Shown here piece by piece: positions 35,641 to 46,611 of a DNA stretch of 64,000 nucleotides. A model generated the notes under the pieces. It had not been told where the DNA came from. It did not search any database and saw nothing but the letters and a program-made list of their open reading frames with translations. Source of the stretch: Anodontia alba (taxonomy: Eukaryota > Mollusca > Bivalvia > Lucinida > Lucinidae); contig OZ024824.1 in the NCBI GenBank assembly GCA_964016985.1, positions 117,262,951 to 117,326,950 on the forward strand. The letters are read 5' to 3'. Every line of letters begins with the position of its first letter. Positions within the stretch are counted from its first letter, which is position 1. Both the position numbers and the translations under genes were made by a program.

Positions 35641-35895
35641 CAGTCAGCATTCTACGTAAATCTATATCGGGCCGTCATCGGCCCGTCAGGGTAGCTGACG
35701 GGCCGATGACGGCCCGATGTAGATTTACGTAGAATGCTAGCTGGGCTGGCTGGTTGGTATGGAGTTTAATGGCCCAGTCAACACTGCCCAGTCAGCATTC
35801 TACGTAAATCTATATCGGGCCGTCATTGGCCCGTCAGGGTAGCTGACGGGCCGATGACGGCCTGATGTAGATTTACGTAGAATGCTAGCTGGGTA
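35637..35895. mobile_element. Pair of near-perfect ~106-bp palindromes
   Basis: Two direct copies (35637-35744 and 35788-35895). Each folds on itself from GCCCAGTCAGCATTCTACGT through CTATATCGGGCCGTCATCGG to a small GGGTAG loop, and back to CTACGTAAATCTACATCGGG in inverse. Stem GC is high compared with the surroundings. The ends CCCAG..CTGGG suggest a tiny MITE family. The copies differ by only a few bases, suggesting recent insertion or duplication. Confidence 0.85.
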
Positions 35896-36348
35896 TTTAC
35901 TCTTAAACTGCCAATCACAACAATTGTTGTCTGCTTTGTCATCTGCTTGTGATTTTAAAAGTCATTTCTGCAAACAGTGTGGACCCAGATCAGACTGCTC
36001 CTTTAGCAGCAGTCTGATCTGAGTCCACACTGTTTGCCTGTATGCAAAAATAGGTTTAAAAAGTTTGGAAGAATATTCAGCAGACGACATAACAGACGAC
36101 ATTTTCAGATGCAGGTTTTCTTGGCATTTTAAGGGTTAGGTCACAACGAGCCAGTCAGTTTTCCTAAGCAGGGTTTTCTTGGGCAGGCTTAGTCCTCTAA
36201 GCAGTTAACCAATACATGTGCACATTCCTTTGCCAGAAACTAACAACTGCTCTTCTTGAATCAGCAGGAGAGAGAAAATGACTGTAGAAACTATTTCATT
36301 ACAATCTCCACGAAAGAAAGTTTCCCAACCTGGTGTGGATCCAACCTG
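35752..36348 (-). mobile_element. SINE copy broken by a palindrome and a MITE
   Basis: Pieces at 35755-35786 (TGGCCCAGTCAACA) and 36139-36348 (GGGCAGGCTTAGTCCTCTAAG, CAGAAACTAACAACTGCTC, CAATCTCCACGAAAGAAAG) match the complete SINE at 47263-47573. The tRNA head is poorly preserved. The second palindrome and the MITE at 35898-36138 occupy the gap. Confidence 0.65.
35898..36138. mobile_element. MITE of the CCCTTAAAGTGCC family
   Basis: Ends near CTCTTAAACTGCCAATC and TTGGCATTTTAAGGGTTAG. The centre holds GCAAACAGTGTGGACCCAGA..GAGTCCACACTGTTTGC. Same interior order as 15868-16113, in the opposite orientation. Confidence 0.75.
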
Positions 36349-36606
36349 CAACCTCCTGATCACTGTAGATACTCACTAGAGTCACCTTGTTGAGGCAATT
36401 CAAATAAGTGCCTACAGGATATGTTTTTATGAAGAATTGGACAAAATTACAGGCCAGTAATCTGAACTCAGAAATTGTGTGTCTTGGCATAATCATAGGA
36501 GTATGTGATTAGGTCAAATATTTTATTTAAACAATTAACAACAATGGTGTGAACAGACTGCAGGTTCACCTCGACCTTTACTATTCATTTTTGGCATCTT
36601 ATCACT

Positions 36607-36788
36607 TAACACGTTATTGGCAGATTCAGCAGATGGCAAATTGGTGACATTTTTTCTTATTTTTCCTAGAAAATAGGATCTGATCTTGTTAGGAGACAAT
36701 AAGCATGATGTGTCAGATCCTATTTTCTACAAAAAATATTTCAAAATGTCTTCTGCAGAAATGTTTTCCCAGCATGCAAAGTGTTAAC
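36607..36788. mobile_element. TTAA MITE, CAC(G/T)TT ends
   Basis: TTAACACGTT on the left and AGTGTTAA at 36781-36788. Internal stem AGAAAATAGGATCTGA / TCAGATCCTATTTTCT. A following TTAACC begins a half-MITE with AAGCTTGACATTTCATGC. Confidence 0.6.
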
Positions 36789-36879
36789 CAATACCACTCT
36801 GGGCAAATTCAGCAACAAATTAGTGATAATTTTCTTAGTTTTCCCAGAAAATAAGCTTGACATTTCATGCAAATTATCT

Positions 36880-37085
36880 TCTTAAAATAAGTACTGACAT
36901 TTTAATTGCACAATACATTGACTTATAGATAATGGGCTATTCTATTCTGTATTTCAAACCTTCCACAGAAAAAACGACAGTTCAGTCGTCTTTAAAAGTC
37001 TTAACCCAGAAGGTTCCTTAGGCAGTTACCTATGCGATGTAACTCTTCCCACTCTTTCAATCATGTGTCAGTTTCTTTCTGTGTA
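36880..37085 (+). repeat. Left inverted copy of a ~200-bp repeat
   Basis: Sequence from TATAGATAATGGGCTATTC through CTGTATTTCAAACCTTCCAC, TAGGCAGTTACCTATG and TCATGTGTCAGTTTCTTTC is matched in inverted orientation at 49345-49585, 12.5 kb away. The two copies bracket the RT-bearing region. Confidence 0.7.
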
Positions 37086-37240
37086 ACAAAGAAAATAAAC
37101 AGGATTTTTTACTGGGTGAAAAAAATCTAAATTTTTTTTCTTTTCTCTGGTCTATTTTCTTAGTTCGCATTTTCTTATGTTCCTTTCTAATTCCTTTCAC
37201 GCAAAATCTTCTTACTGTCATTAAATCGATTTTTAATATA

Positions 37241-37600
37241 TTGTTATTGTTGATTGTCGTCATATGTTTTTTCGTGACTCTTGTATTTATCGGCACAACT
37301 CTTGTGTCCATTCCGGAAGTCGTGCATAATAATTCAAATATTTCTCTTGTTCTTTTTGTTCCAGGTTATTTATTGATGTGGTCTGTAATAACTAGACTAG
37401 TATTGGTATCTTACAGACAACAAAGCTTAGCTGAAGATTTCTGTGGTGGAGAAGCTGATTAGTAAAGAATTTGTCAACATTTGGGTTACACAACAATTCT
37501 TTACTGATGGGACACCACCCCACAAGGCTCTGTTGCCAGGGGTAGGACCCATCTGGGTGGTGTCTTATGGGTGCTATAGGCACTCAATAAAGTCTAAGTA
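37241..37600. other. Hydrophobic frame and 10-bp stem, significance unknown
   Basis: A 73-codon plus-strand frame at 37241 is very hydrophobic and T-rich and matches nothing I know. At about 37508-37564 there is a stem GACACCACCC..GGGTGGTGTC. Both lie at the left of the AT-rich inserted region and could be part of its leader. Confidence 0.2.
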
Positions 37601-37965
37601 CATCAATCACCAGTCAACCAGTCAACAGTCATTCCTCATCAGCTTCAGGCACCGGGTAAAATTACAGGTCATATAATGACCAGACACCTGTCACCGGTCT
37701 TTCAGCGGATAAAATCACCGGTCATATAATCATCGGTCACTGGTCATCCAGGTACCGGGTAAAATCACTGGTCACTGGTAATCTGGTTTATTACCGGCAA
37801 TTAATCAACGGACATCTAATCACCTGTCACCTACCATTGGGTACCAGTCACTAGTCATTGAGGTTCCGGTCATTATGCCGGATTATTAGTGACTGGATAA
37901 TAGTCATTAGTCTCTGGACAACTAGTTTTTACTCACAGAGCGTCAGAGATCAGTCAAATTAATAG
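37600..37965. repeat. Cluster of degenerate (A)CACYGGTCA motifs
   Basis: About 20 variants of CACCGGTCA/CACTGGTCA/CCAGTCA occur in about 360 bp, some paired with CCGGGTAAAAT(C/T)AC. Spacing is irregular, so it is not a clean satellite. It could be a decayed short-unit array or a binding-site cluster. Confidence 0.6.
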
Positions 37966-38099
37966 GTACAGAGCATCAAATGACATTGTTTGATTAGAAT
38001 ACCCGGTAGCCATTTATATCAAGGATTTCTGTCCAGTCATTACTGAATTAGACTCAGAATCCTAGATATTTTTAATTGAATCAGAATTATCAGTTATGA

Positions 38100-40260
38100 A
38101 GGAATTTCTGAACTCAATGGTCAATAATATAAAGAAGGTAAATGTCAATATTTAGTATTTTCATTAAACACAGGACAATATTTAAATATGTTCCTCTTTA
38201 ATACGTTTCGAAAGAGATCAACTCTTTATGGCTCCTCACCCAATTTGGCTTTATGGCATGGGGTGAGCTCCATAAATTTGTTTTATATTATATGAAGAAG
38301 AAAATTACTTATCTTCTTCTTTTCAGTTTCTTTGTCCTCTTTAGGCAACAGCACAGAGACAGAGAAATAAGTATATATACAAGAAATCAGTATATATATA
38401 TAATGTATATAAGAAAAGAACTATCCGATCTTCTCTTCTTTTCTTCAAGACTTTATTACCATGAACGGTTTCATAGATGTAAACAAAGGATAGTCTACAA
38501 ATTAGAGAGCCGATCCTTTGATAATTCCACTATTAAATTTAAATTCAGAGCATGTTTCTGAGAAAATCATGCTTTCTATTTATTCTATCAGGAATTAAAC
38601 TATTACGGTCACATTAATTCTTTATTAGTTATTTCCTATAGATAGAAATAATTTCCAAGTATATTCAGGATTATGGGATAAACTTGGTTAAACATACTCA
38701 TCAATAGTTAAAAAATTTGACTTGAGGGTGTATTATATAAATAATAAGTTAATTCATCAAACGTCCTCTCTAGATTCTAACGATGCGCATAGAGGGTCTA
38801 GAATTCTAGAGGTAGACATTCTATTTCATATAATATGGGAAACAGCCAAAAATTTAGGCTATTAATTTTTTCCCTCTTACATAGCAATGCTGCATATGAT
38901 GCAAACTGGAGGCTGGACTCGGTATTAAAGAGGAAGTCTGGGTTTGGGTTCAATGTAGACCATATAATCAGGAGCAAGCAATAGGCAATAATATAGCAGG
39001 CATTATGAATTGGCAAAGTATAGCGCAATCATATAAAACAATCTTATAATGATGCAATCATAATTAATATCTCATTTGCTTAGAAAGCAAATGATCTCCA
39101 CGCTCAAGAAAGAGTCTGAATGTTATAATCAAAGAGCTGGAATTCAGACCACTGATAGACTAGAATCTGGATAATCCAGGTGCTGAAAGTTCATTGTCAC
39201 AATATATACCTAAAGAATTCATTGTCTGTACACATTTCACAAGTACAATGTCTGTAATATTCCATAGACAAGAGTGCACATGACTTTCTGATTGCACATA
39301 TGCATTCAGGTTGCATTTCGTATAAATGGTCCACCTAATCTACAAAACTAAAACTACACATGATGAATATAATAATGACAAAAAAAACCAAAAAACACAG
39401 AATAAGATTCCAACTTCCAGCAAATGCTGAGTGAGAGGAGGGTGGGTGGGGAAGACAATTTAGCAAATTCAAATATGGTGGCGATGTGCGATGCTGCTTG
39501 CTGTGTGGCTGCTCGTGCAATGATGCTGGGTCTGCCAAAGTAAGGATCAGTTACATTCTTATCGAGAGGGATAATGGCAATTCTGATTGGCTAGATTGAT
39601 GAGCAGTGGGTGGAGATATAAAAATGTATGTGTCGGTTCCTGGGAACAAGTAAATTCAAGAAATATTCAATCACTTGAATTCTAAAAATGGAATAGTAAA
39701 TAATCTAACCTGATCATGTGACCTAGGTGTAGTCAATAATAAATATAGGTAAAGATAGCTGTGAAAGTGGGCCTCCCTGGCAAACTCCAGGTTATGTAAA
39801 TAATCAATACATGTACTGTGACATGATCATGTTACAAATGCATGATTGTTAATGGAAGTTTATAAAATGAGGACCCAACATATATATATGTTTATTATTC
39901 AATATGTTCTTATATTTGCTCTACTTAATTTCTGGATCGTTTTAATCCATACCAGAAATGTTCCAGTTAATTCAATTTTCAGATTAAGAAGTTATAACAT
40001 TGATGTTTACTACTTCTGAGAATAAGAACTTAACACATTGGCTATCGTACGTTTAGGAAAAATCCTATAATTGAACAGCACTAGACTTACGTTTTGAAGT
40101 ATGTACATGCATAAACAAGAACTGACCAATATTCAGTTTCAAACTTCTCTGCTAGCTTTTATCAAATGAAACAAACACTGTCAAACTTTTAAGCCTTCAA
40201 ATGGAATCAATGATCAAAGAACTGACAGTATCTCTTCAAAGTATTTGAACACTTTAACAT
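38100..40260. other. AT-rich stretch with no supported gene
   Basis: No exon pair or recognisable protein. A 102-codon plus-strand frame at 38253 is K/Y/F-rich and looks like AT-driven chance. ATTGGCTAG (about 39585) followed by GATATAAAAATG (about 39611) resembles a CCAAT/TATA promoter on the plus strand, with no gene downstream that I can name. A 67-codon minus frame at 39335-39538 has PPYLNLLNCLPHPPSSHSAF, unidentified. Confidence 0.35.
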
Positions 40261-40346
40261 AGCACTAGTTAAGGCACTTTTTTCAGTCCAAAAGTATTGA
40301 TATTTTTCATATTTCTCTACAAAAAAACATATGTTGTTGGTACTCA

Positions 40347-40617
40347 TTACGAAAACACCCCTATTCAAATACATAGAAAATTTCACCTCCAAAAACTAAT
40401 AATTTTCAGATAAAAAAATGATATTTTTCATATGTCTGCTCAAAATATAGATTGTGGGTACTCGTTAGAACCACCTCAGTGAGGCAGATCTAATGAGTAC
40501 CCACAATCTATGTTTTGAGCAGAAATAAGAAAAATAATATATACCCCTGTCAACCCCAGTTTTACTATATAAAGTGGGGTTTAAGGGGGTCAAAATTATA
40601 TAGGCATGTTTTCGTGA
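40347..40617. mobile_element. MITE with ACGAAAACA..TGTTTTCGT ends
   Basis: Ends TACGAAAACACCCCTATTC and ATAGGCATGTTTTCGTGATG. The central hairpin is AGATTGTGGGTACTCGTTAG / CTAATGAGTACCCACAATCT. It appears inserted in a related palindrome whose left arm (GATATTTTTCATATTTCTC, ACATATGTTGTTGG) lies at 40290-40345. Confidence 0.75.
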
Positions 40618-40639
40618 TGGGTAATATAAAACAATTTCT

Positions 40640-42510
40640 ATGGGGAGTATTATACTACGAGTAGTTCTACTTCCTCTATTATTTACATCTATAACAAGAG
40701 TCCATGTCAATCATATCTTGTTCAGACTCTTGAAGTAAGTAAATAATCAGTAAAGGCATTAATAAATTTGATACGTTATTATTATTGCCTTAATCTATTA
40801 GTTTAGTTTAAGAGGTTACAAATCTAATTCTGAAATATAGAGTTTTGCTTCTTACAAAATAAAAATATTTGGCTATGGGACTGTTTAGAAACCTACACAA
40901 GCAATAATTATTTCAGGCCTAAACACACATACGATATAGGTCTGAAATTTATTCCTTAAAGTTTGATATAAAGAAAATTTCTAAAAGGAGAATTAAAGTA
41001 ATGAGTAGTTTACTCCTCTAAACATCACTGGCAATTATAAGTCATAAATCATTTATTCAAATGTCTATCTTTGTACGTCAACAGATACGACAATGTGAGA
41101 ATGTCAATATATTTATGAAACAGTGATGAAATAAAGTCCTTCACAATGTTCTATAATATTTCAGAACCAAAAATATAATTACATTCCTCATTCATTGTGA
41201 ATTCCGATAATAGGAAACAATTTTTCTTCTCATTAAAAAGAATACAACATTCCGTTAACGAGTAAGGTAAAGGGTACAAATCCGGAATATCTCAATTTCT
41301 CCTGGATATGTTGTCCCCTAAATATACTCATAGCATGGGAATATCCGATGACGGATATCTATAATTAAATATTAAAAAACAACCACGTCAGCATGTATCG
41401 ATATCAAATAAGACTACACTGTCTTAAAAAATTGTAATGGATTTCTTATACAATTAAGTTTTCCATTTAAGGAAGTTCCGCACTTACGCTTTTCTGTCAG
41501 ATTTTCCTAGTTTTCTGTGACAACAATTAGGAATGTTCCTTAAGTTGTACATTTATACGTATTGTAAATGGACATTATCATTGTGGAATTATGTTAATGG
41601 GCCATTAAAGAATTATTTGATAATAATTGGAGATATGATATATGATTCGATATATATCTATCTTCATATTGTCATTAATTACAATAAGTTAAACTTGAAT
41701 TAAAGGTAAGATTGACCTATTTAAAGTTCGTTTTATAGGCTTAAAATCTGACTGATACATTAAACAAACAATTACTAAGACTTCAGTTCGAAACAACTAT
41801 GTCCAATTATTCAATCGGGAACCTTCATTTGTTACTGAGATTGTTAAGTCAAGCTACTGACAATCTTTCAGTTTATTCATGGGTACTCTCCTACTGCTCA
41901 GTTTAGGGAGAATTCATCCATTGGGTTCCAATTACTATCTTATTCCATTGATACAATCATTTTAGATAAAGGACTTACGTACTTTCTATCTTCAAACAGA
42001 GGAATAATGAGTTTCTATCCGTACTATTTCTGACTGAAGATGAATTTACACTAATCAACTAATAGGACATAGAATTTTAACGAATAAAACCATACAACCC
42101 ATCTTTCCCTCTTGTGTCAAGAATTGTTTGTAACAAAATTGTAATGTATTTAACTCTCCAGATCTACACATAAATCTTAAGAGTCCCTCCTTACTTCCTG
42201 AAATCGGATACAAGTATCGAAAACCGGGATATTTCAGGAGCTTTCAATTATTAGGAAATTCATCTTAAAACCATTTAAATATTCAAGATATATATATATA
42301 ACGAATGGATTGTTTATCATTATATACAATTCTTAGAGATGTTATATCGTATCTTGTTTCTCTGGATAATCTAACCGGCAGGATGAATGATTCATCCATT
42401 AATGGAACATCTTATAGTTTATTATAAACTAAATTATTTTCCTACTTGAATAAGTTTGTTACGATTAACAATTTATTCATAACAGGAATATCCCAGTATC
42501 ATATATATAT
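40640..42510. other. AT-rich stretch with no supported feature
   Basis: Unique sequence with short TATATA runs (about 41650, 42290, 42505). No frame over 60 codons, RNA gene or repeat family could be recognised. Confidence 0.5.
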
Positions 42511-42515
42511 ATACA

Positions 42516-42776
42516 TTACGAAAACATGCCTATTCAAATATATAGAAGATTTCACCTCCAAAAATTCAAACATTTTCAGATAAAACCCCCGATATTTTTC
42601 ATGTTTCTGCTCAAAACATAGATTGTGGGTACTCGGCGAGGCGGTTCTAATGAGTACCCACAATCTATGTTATTTAGCAAAATAAGAAAAATAATGTATA
42701 CCCCTGTAAACCCCAGTTTTACTATAAAAAAGTGGTGTTGAAGGGGGTCAAATTTATATAGGCATGTTTTCGTGAT
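42516..42776. mobile_element. MITE with ACGAAAACATGCCTAT ends
   Basis: Ends TTACGAAAACATGCCTATTC and ATATAGGCATGTTTTCGTGA. Same interior as 40347-40617, including the GTGGGTACTC / GAGTACCCAC hairpin. Confidence 0.85.
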
Positions 42777-42779
42777 GTA

Positions 42780-43157
42780 TACTATTGATGATAAGAAAAT
42801 CTATTCTCACTATTCCAGTTATATTCGTGCGGAATAGTTAATTATTTCTCTGAACCTCTAAGTCTTGGGTTATCAGAGATATTAAATTTGTATTATTTGA
42901 CTCAACATGTATACTTATAAACTATACTATGATGAGTTGAAGTTTGCATAATTAATTTCCACATTCTCATCTCAGTAGGGAAGTTTGAAACACGATGGGA
43001 GTCAGAATTCCTATATTATACTATCTCACATAAGGAAATCATACTGTTATGACTTCTCTTTCTATCATGCTCAAATTATTAATATAGTATGTAATACTTA
43101 AGACCTGGAAATAGAATTGATTCTAGCCAGTTCTTCTAAGTTAATTAGATCTTGATA
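42780..43157. other. No gene seen
   Basis: AT-rich unique sequence without a recognisable element or frame. Confidence 0.5.
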
Positions 43158-43485
43158 TACAGTCGAACCTCGTTATCTCGAACTAGCTTATTTTGAATTA
43201 CCGCTTATCTCAAAGTGAAAATCTGGTCCCTGTTTTAACATGAAACTATGACAACAGGTAACAAAATAATATGGAAAAGAGGAGAAATTGCTCCTCCTCT
43301 TTTTCGCATTATTTTATATATATATTTCTAACTTCAGGAGTCAAATTACATATTCATTTGTTAAATGTGGTTGTTCAATTTATTGTTTTCCTCACTCTCT
43401 CAACTCTGATATTATGTCGAGGTACGGAAATTTCAAAGTGTTTCAGTGAGTCCCTTGGAATTCGAGATAACGATAGTCGACTGTA
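43158..43485 (+). mobile_element. pogo/Tigger-like MITE, complete copy
   Basis: Ends TACAGTCGAACCTCGTTATC and GATAACGATAGTCGACTGTA. Intact across the site where the copy at 50090 is interrupted (CAACAGGTAACAAAATAATA), which makes it the reference for that insertion. Confidence 0.85.
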
Positions 43486-43551
43486 TATTGTAATATCTTT
43501 CTCTTTAGGAGGCTGTTTTACAGTATGCTATGTTATCAGCTTTTCCTCTTA

Positions 43552-43752
43552 TTAACCCTTATCCTGCTCTTCACAACAACCCCTACCTTTCAAAACAGTG
43601 TAGATCCAGATCAGATGGCTATCTGATCAGGATCTACACTGTTTGTCATTCAGTTTGTGACTTTTAGCAAAAAAATTATATGATGAAATCTGATTGGCTG
43701 ATAGTCAGAAATGGGTGTGGCTAATTAAATTATTCAGCAGGATAAGGGTTAA
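43552..43752 (+). mobile_element. TTAA MITE, CCCTTATCCTGCT ends
   Basis: TTAA at 43552-43555 and 43749-43752; ends CCCTTATCCTGCT and AGCAGGATAAGGG; hairpin CAGTGTAGATCCAGATCAGA / CTGATCAGGATCTACACTG. Confidence 0.9.
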
Positions 43753-43849
43753 AAAATTGTACGACTGCCAAACTCTATGTGATGATGTTAGCAGTCTTTA
43801 CTTTTGTTAACTTTTGTTACGAATACAAAACGTTTCTTAATCTCCTCTG

Positions 43850-44594
43850 GTAGAAGTGTTTCAGGCTGACATTATTGAGGCTTTCAATTCAACTTCAAGA
43901 TACCTTGACGATTTATTAAATATTGACAATATTTACTTTGACCAAATGGTGGACCGGATATACCCTACAGAACTCCAATTAAATAGAGCAAATTCTTACC
44001 GAGGCACCTTTTTTGGATTTGAATCTTTGTATATCTAATGGTACAGTTTCCACCAAAATTTATGATAAACGGGACGATTTTGATTTTGATATAGTCAATT
44101 TCCCTTTTCTGGATGGCAATGTCCCCCGGCCTACCCCATATTGGGTATACATATCTCAACTTACAAGATTCGCCAGAACTTCTTCAAATCTTAATGACTT
44201 TAACTAATGTAATAAAGCCCTTACTGCCATACTTCTTAGGCAGGGCTATCGTTATTTTAAACTTCGTAAGGCGTTTTCGAAATTTTATCGCAGACACAGT
44301 GCCTTGTTAGAAAAATATAGCGTCAGTCTGAAAACACTTCTGCAACAAGGTATATCGGAACCCGAATTTTACGGTGACTAGTGTACAGATTTAGAAAAAT
44401 TGTAGGTAAATCTAACTTTTAGGAGCAATTCAGAAAACTTATTAACCGTTATAAAAGAATTGGCTATAGCCTGGATATTATGTGGCAGACTGCATGCCTA
44501 GTTGTCAACCCAATCATTGTTGATGGCTATGCTTCACTCTTTAATTGCACGACAGCGGTTCGGGCCTCAGACTCAATGACGGCCTCTTCGTAAA
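43850..44594 (+). pseudogene. Decayed reverse transcriptase, C-terminal half
   Basis: Three frames must be combined to follow the protein. First frame: ADIIEAFNSTSRYLDDLLNI (about 43860-43925), with the YLDD catalytic box, then VDRIYPTELQLNRANS. Second frame: APFLDLNLCISNGTVSTKIY, DKRDDFDFDIVNFPFLDGN and YISQLTRFARTSSNLNDFN, then TAA 44205-44207, followed by KALTAILLRQGYRYFKLRK and LLQQGISEPEFYGD. Third frame: RKLINRYKRIGYSLDIMWQ to a stop at 44592-44594. An RT palm is clear; the class is not. The FLDL..G.v.TKiYdKrddF pattern is closest in feel to Penelope-like RTs, with no GIY-YIG domain seen. The N-terminal half is not found upstream, where a MITE ends at 43752. Confidence 0.7.
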
Positions 44595-44758
44595 ACTTTA
44601 ACCAGTGGGTTGGGGCTTGACGATATGTCTTTGGCTTGGCCTGCCGTGGTTCAACTATTGGTTTTCATTTACTTTGGCATACAGTAGAATTAGCCATGAG
44701 TACTCATCTTTGTTTATTATAGTGATTAGTTTCATTTTTATGTTTTCGCTATGATGCA

Positions 44759-45144
44759 TTGACTGAGTTGGGAGCCTTTATGCTAACCGAATTTTTATGT
44801 ATTTCTGTATTAAGAGTAGCATCGGGACCCAGGGTGAATTTAGCTAGCTGTAAAAGTGCTTTAAACCCCCCGGTGGTTTGCTCTACCGACCGTTCTAAGG
44901 CAGTGGTCCCGGTGTTAGTCTTACTCTTTGATGCTTTGTGGTTTATTCTACGAGGCAATTTGTTGTATGTCTTTCCATGTGTCATTTTGTTCTTGTGTTT
45001 TTCAGTCCTTTTAGTATTGCGATTACCTCGCTTGGGGAAGAGAGAATAATCTTAGTGCTTTTCGTACGTTTGTTCGGTTTGTGCTTGTTTAGATTTGTCA
45101 GTTTCCTCTTCCTCTTGGCGTCTGGGAAGGGCTGCGGTTTGTGA
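44759..45144 (+). pseudogene. Membrane-protein-like frame downstream of the RT
   Basis: A 96-codon frame (44759-45049) has a polar start, then DRSKAVVPVLVLLFDALWF and VFPCVILFLCFSVLLVLRL, two likely membrane segments. It continues in another frame (to 45144) with LVLFVRLFGLCLFRFVSFLF. Because it follows the RT on the same strand in the same inserted region, it may belong to that element. The overlapping minus frame (44749-44985, KSKTNTGTTALERSVEQTTG) is an alternative coding strand. Function unknown. Confidence 0.3.
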
Positions 45145-45149
45145 TTGTG

Positions 45150-46060
45150 GCACTCCCTGGACTTTTCTCTTACCTTTTTTTTATTAAATATTATTCAGGT
45201 TGTCAATCTTCATGCGTAGAAGTAGACAATCTCTTTAGTATCATTGCTGGGACTAAGATACGTTAATGCAATTAACCTAACAATTGATAAAATTATCAAT
45301 CATATGTTCGCTATCATTGATGGATATACTGGGTATTAAGCAATGATTAGTCCTTTTACCCTAATTATCATTATTATTCCTCCTTAGATCGAAATGAAAA
45401 AGGGAATAATTATAAAGCCTTATGGTTATTTAAGTATTTTGAACTGGTTATTGGAACTGTTAAATCAGTCCAATTAATCAGATTCTAATTAGATCATTTG
45501 TAAATAGTTTAGACTCTTTACTAATTAGATAATCTTTAAATGTGTAGGATTTATATGGAAATCTCGAGAAATGTACGTTATCGAAAACTCATCCGAGAAG
45601 ACATTTCCTTATTGAATAATGCGCTTCTCAAAGATAAACTGCTTTCTGTCTGGACATCTGTTTATCTCAAGTGTATTATCAAACAATATTCTTCAAATTG
45701 CATTTAAGGTGCAAATATTATTATTATCATTTTTTTTGTTTTTTTTTTGAGTGTGTGTGTGTGTGTGTGTGTGTGGGGGGGGGGGGGTGAGGGTGGTCCA
45801 ACTGTTGTTACCAAAAACAGAAAGTGGGGTGGAGGGGCAGTAATTAGGCCTCTGAGGCTTGAGAACTAGCAGCCCATAGTCTACTATTAACATATAAGGT
45901 ATTAACAACCTTGAGACATGTTATTAGTGAATCTAGATCATTCTAATTTTTACATATAATAATAGAATGTATCTGATTCCTTAAAGTTTCCTGAGTCATA
46001 ATCTAGAGGTAGAGAGATTCTATATATTATCTGTGTTAGAACTTTGAGAGCTCCTCCCTC
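45150..46060. repeat. AT-rich tract with (GT)n/(G)n microsatellite
   Basis: Mostly unique. At 45729-45790 a T-run, (GT) x11 and a 14-base G-run follow each other. No gene seen. Confidence 0.6.
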
Positions 46061-46064
46061 ATCA

Positions 46065-46170
46065 TCTGCAAATTCTAGCACATTATCTATAGGTTAATGT
46101 ACTGTGCATTAAAATGAAGTTTTTAAAAGTAAAATATATTTTAACTAGCAGTACTTAACCTATAGATAAA
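46065..46170. repeat. Back-to-back copies of the inverted-repeat terminus
   Basis: GCACATTATCTATAGGTTAATG (46074-46095) is followed by GAAGTTTTTAAAAGTAAAAT and TACTTAACCTATAGATA in inverted orientation. The same blocks occur at 36900-36945 and 49490-49585. This may be the junction of two elements sharing termini. Confidence 0.5.
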
Positions 46171-46432
46171 AGACAAGCTGTCCACAATTACGGTAAAGCA
46201 AAATTCCCTGACATTTCCCTGACTTTTCCCTGACTAAAATCAATTTTCCCTGACTAACATTTTTGTATTTTTCACGTTAAGTTTTGACACCTGTTGGCCT
46301 CCTCCTCCCCTACAGCCAACCCTTTTCCATCTTTTACACTACCAACTGTAATTGTATTACCCATTATACATGTATTTTTAATTTTTTTTTTGTTTTTCTT
46401 TGAATTCATTTTCTATTTTTTCATTTTCTACA

Positions 46433-46611
46433 TACAGAGGAACCTCGATAATTCAAAGTCCAAGGGACCAAACAGTTTTGTTTGAATTAATGAGACTTTG
46501 AATAACTGAGTGTTAAAATGCATACATATATTTAAGTCGGGACTACAAAATGATTTTGAATTATTGAGAATTTTGAATTATTGGAGTTTGAATAATGGAG
46601 GTTCTACTGTA
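46433..46611. mobile_element. placeholder
   Basis: placeholder. Confidence 0.
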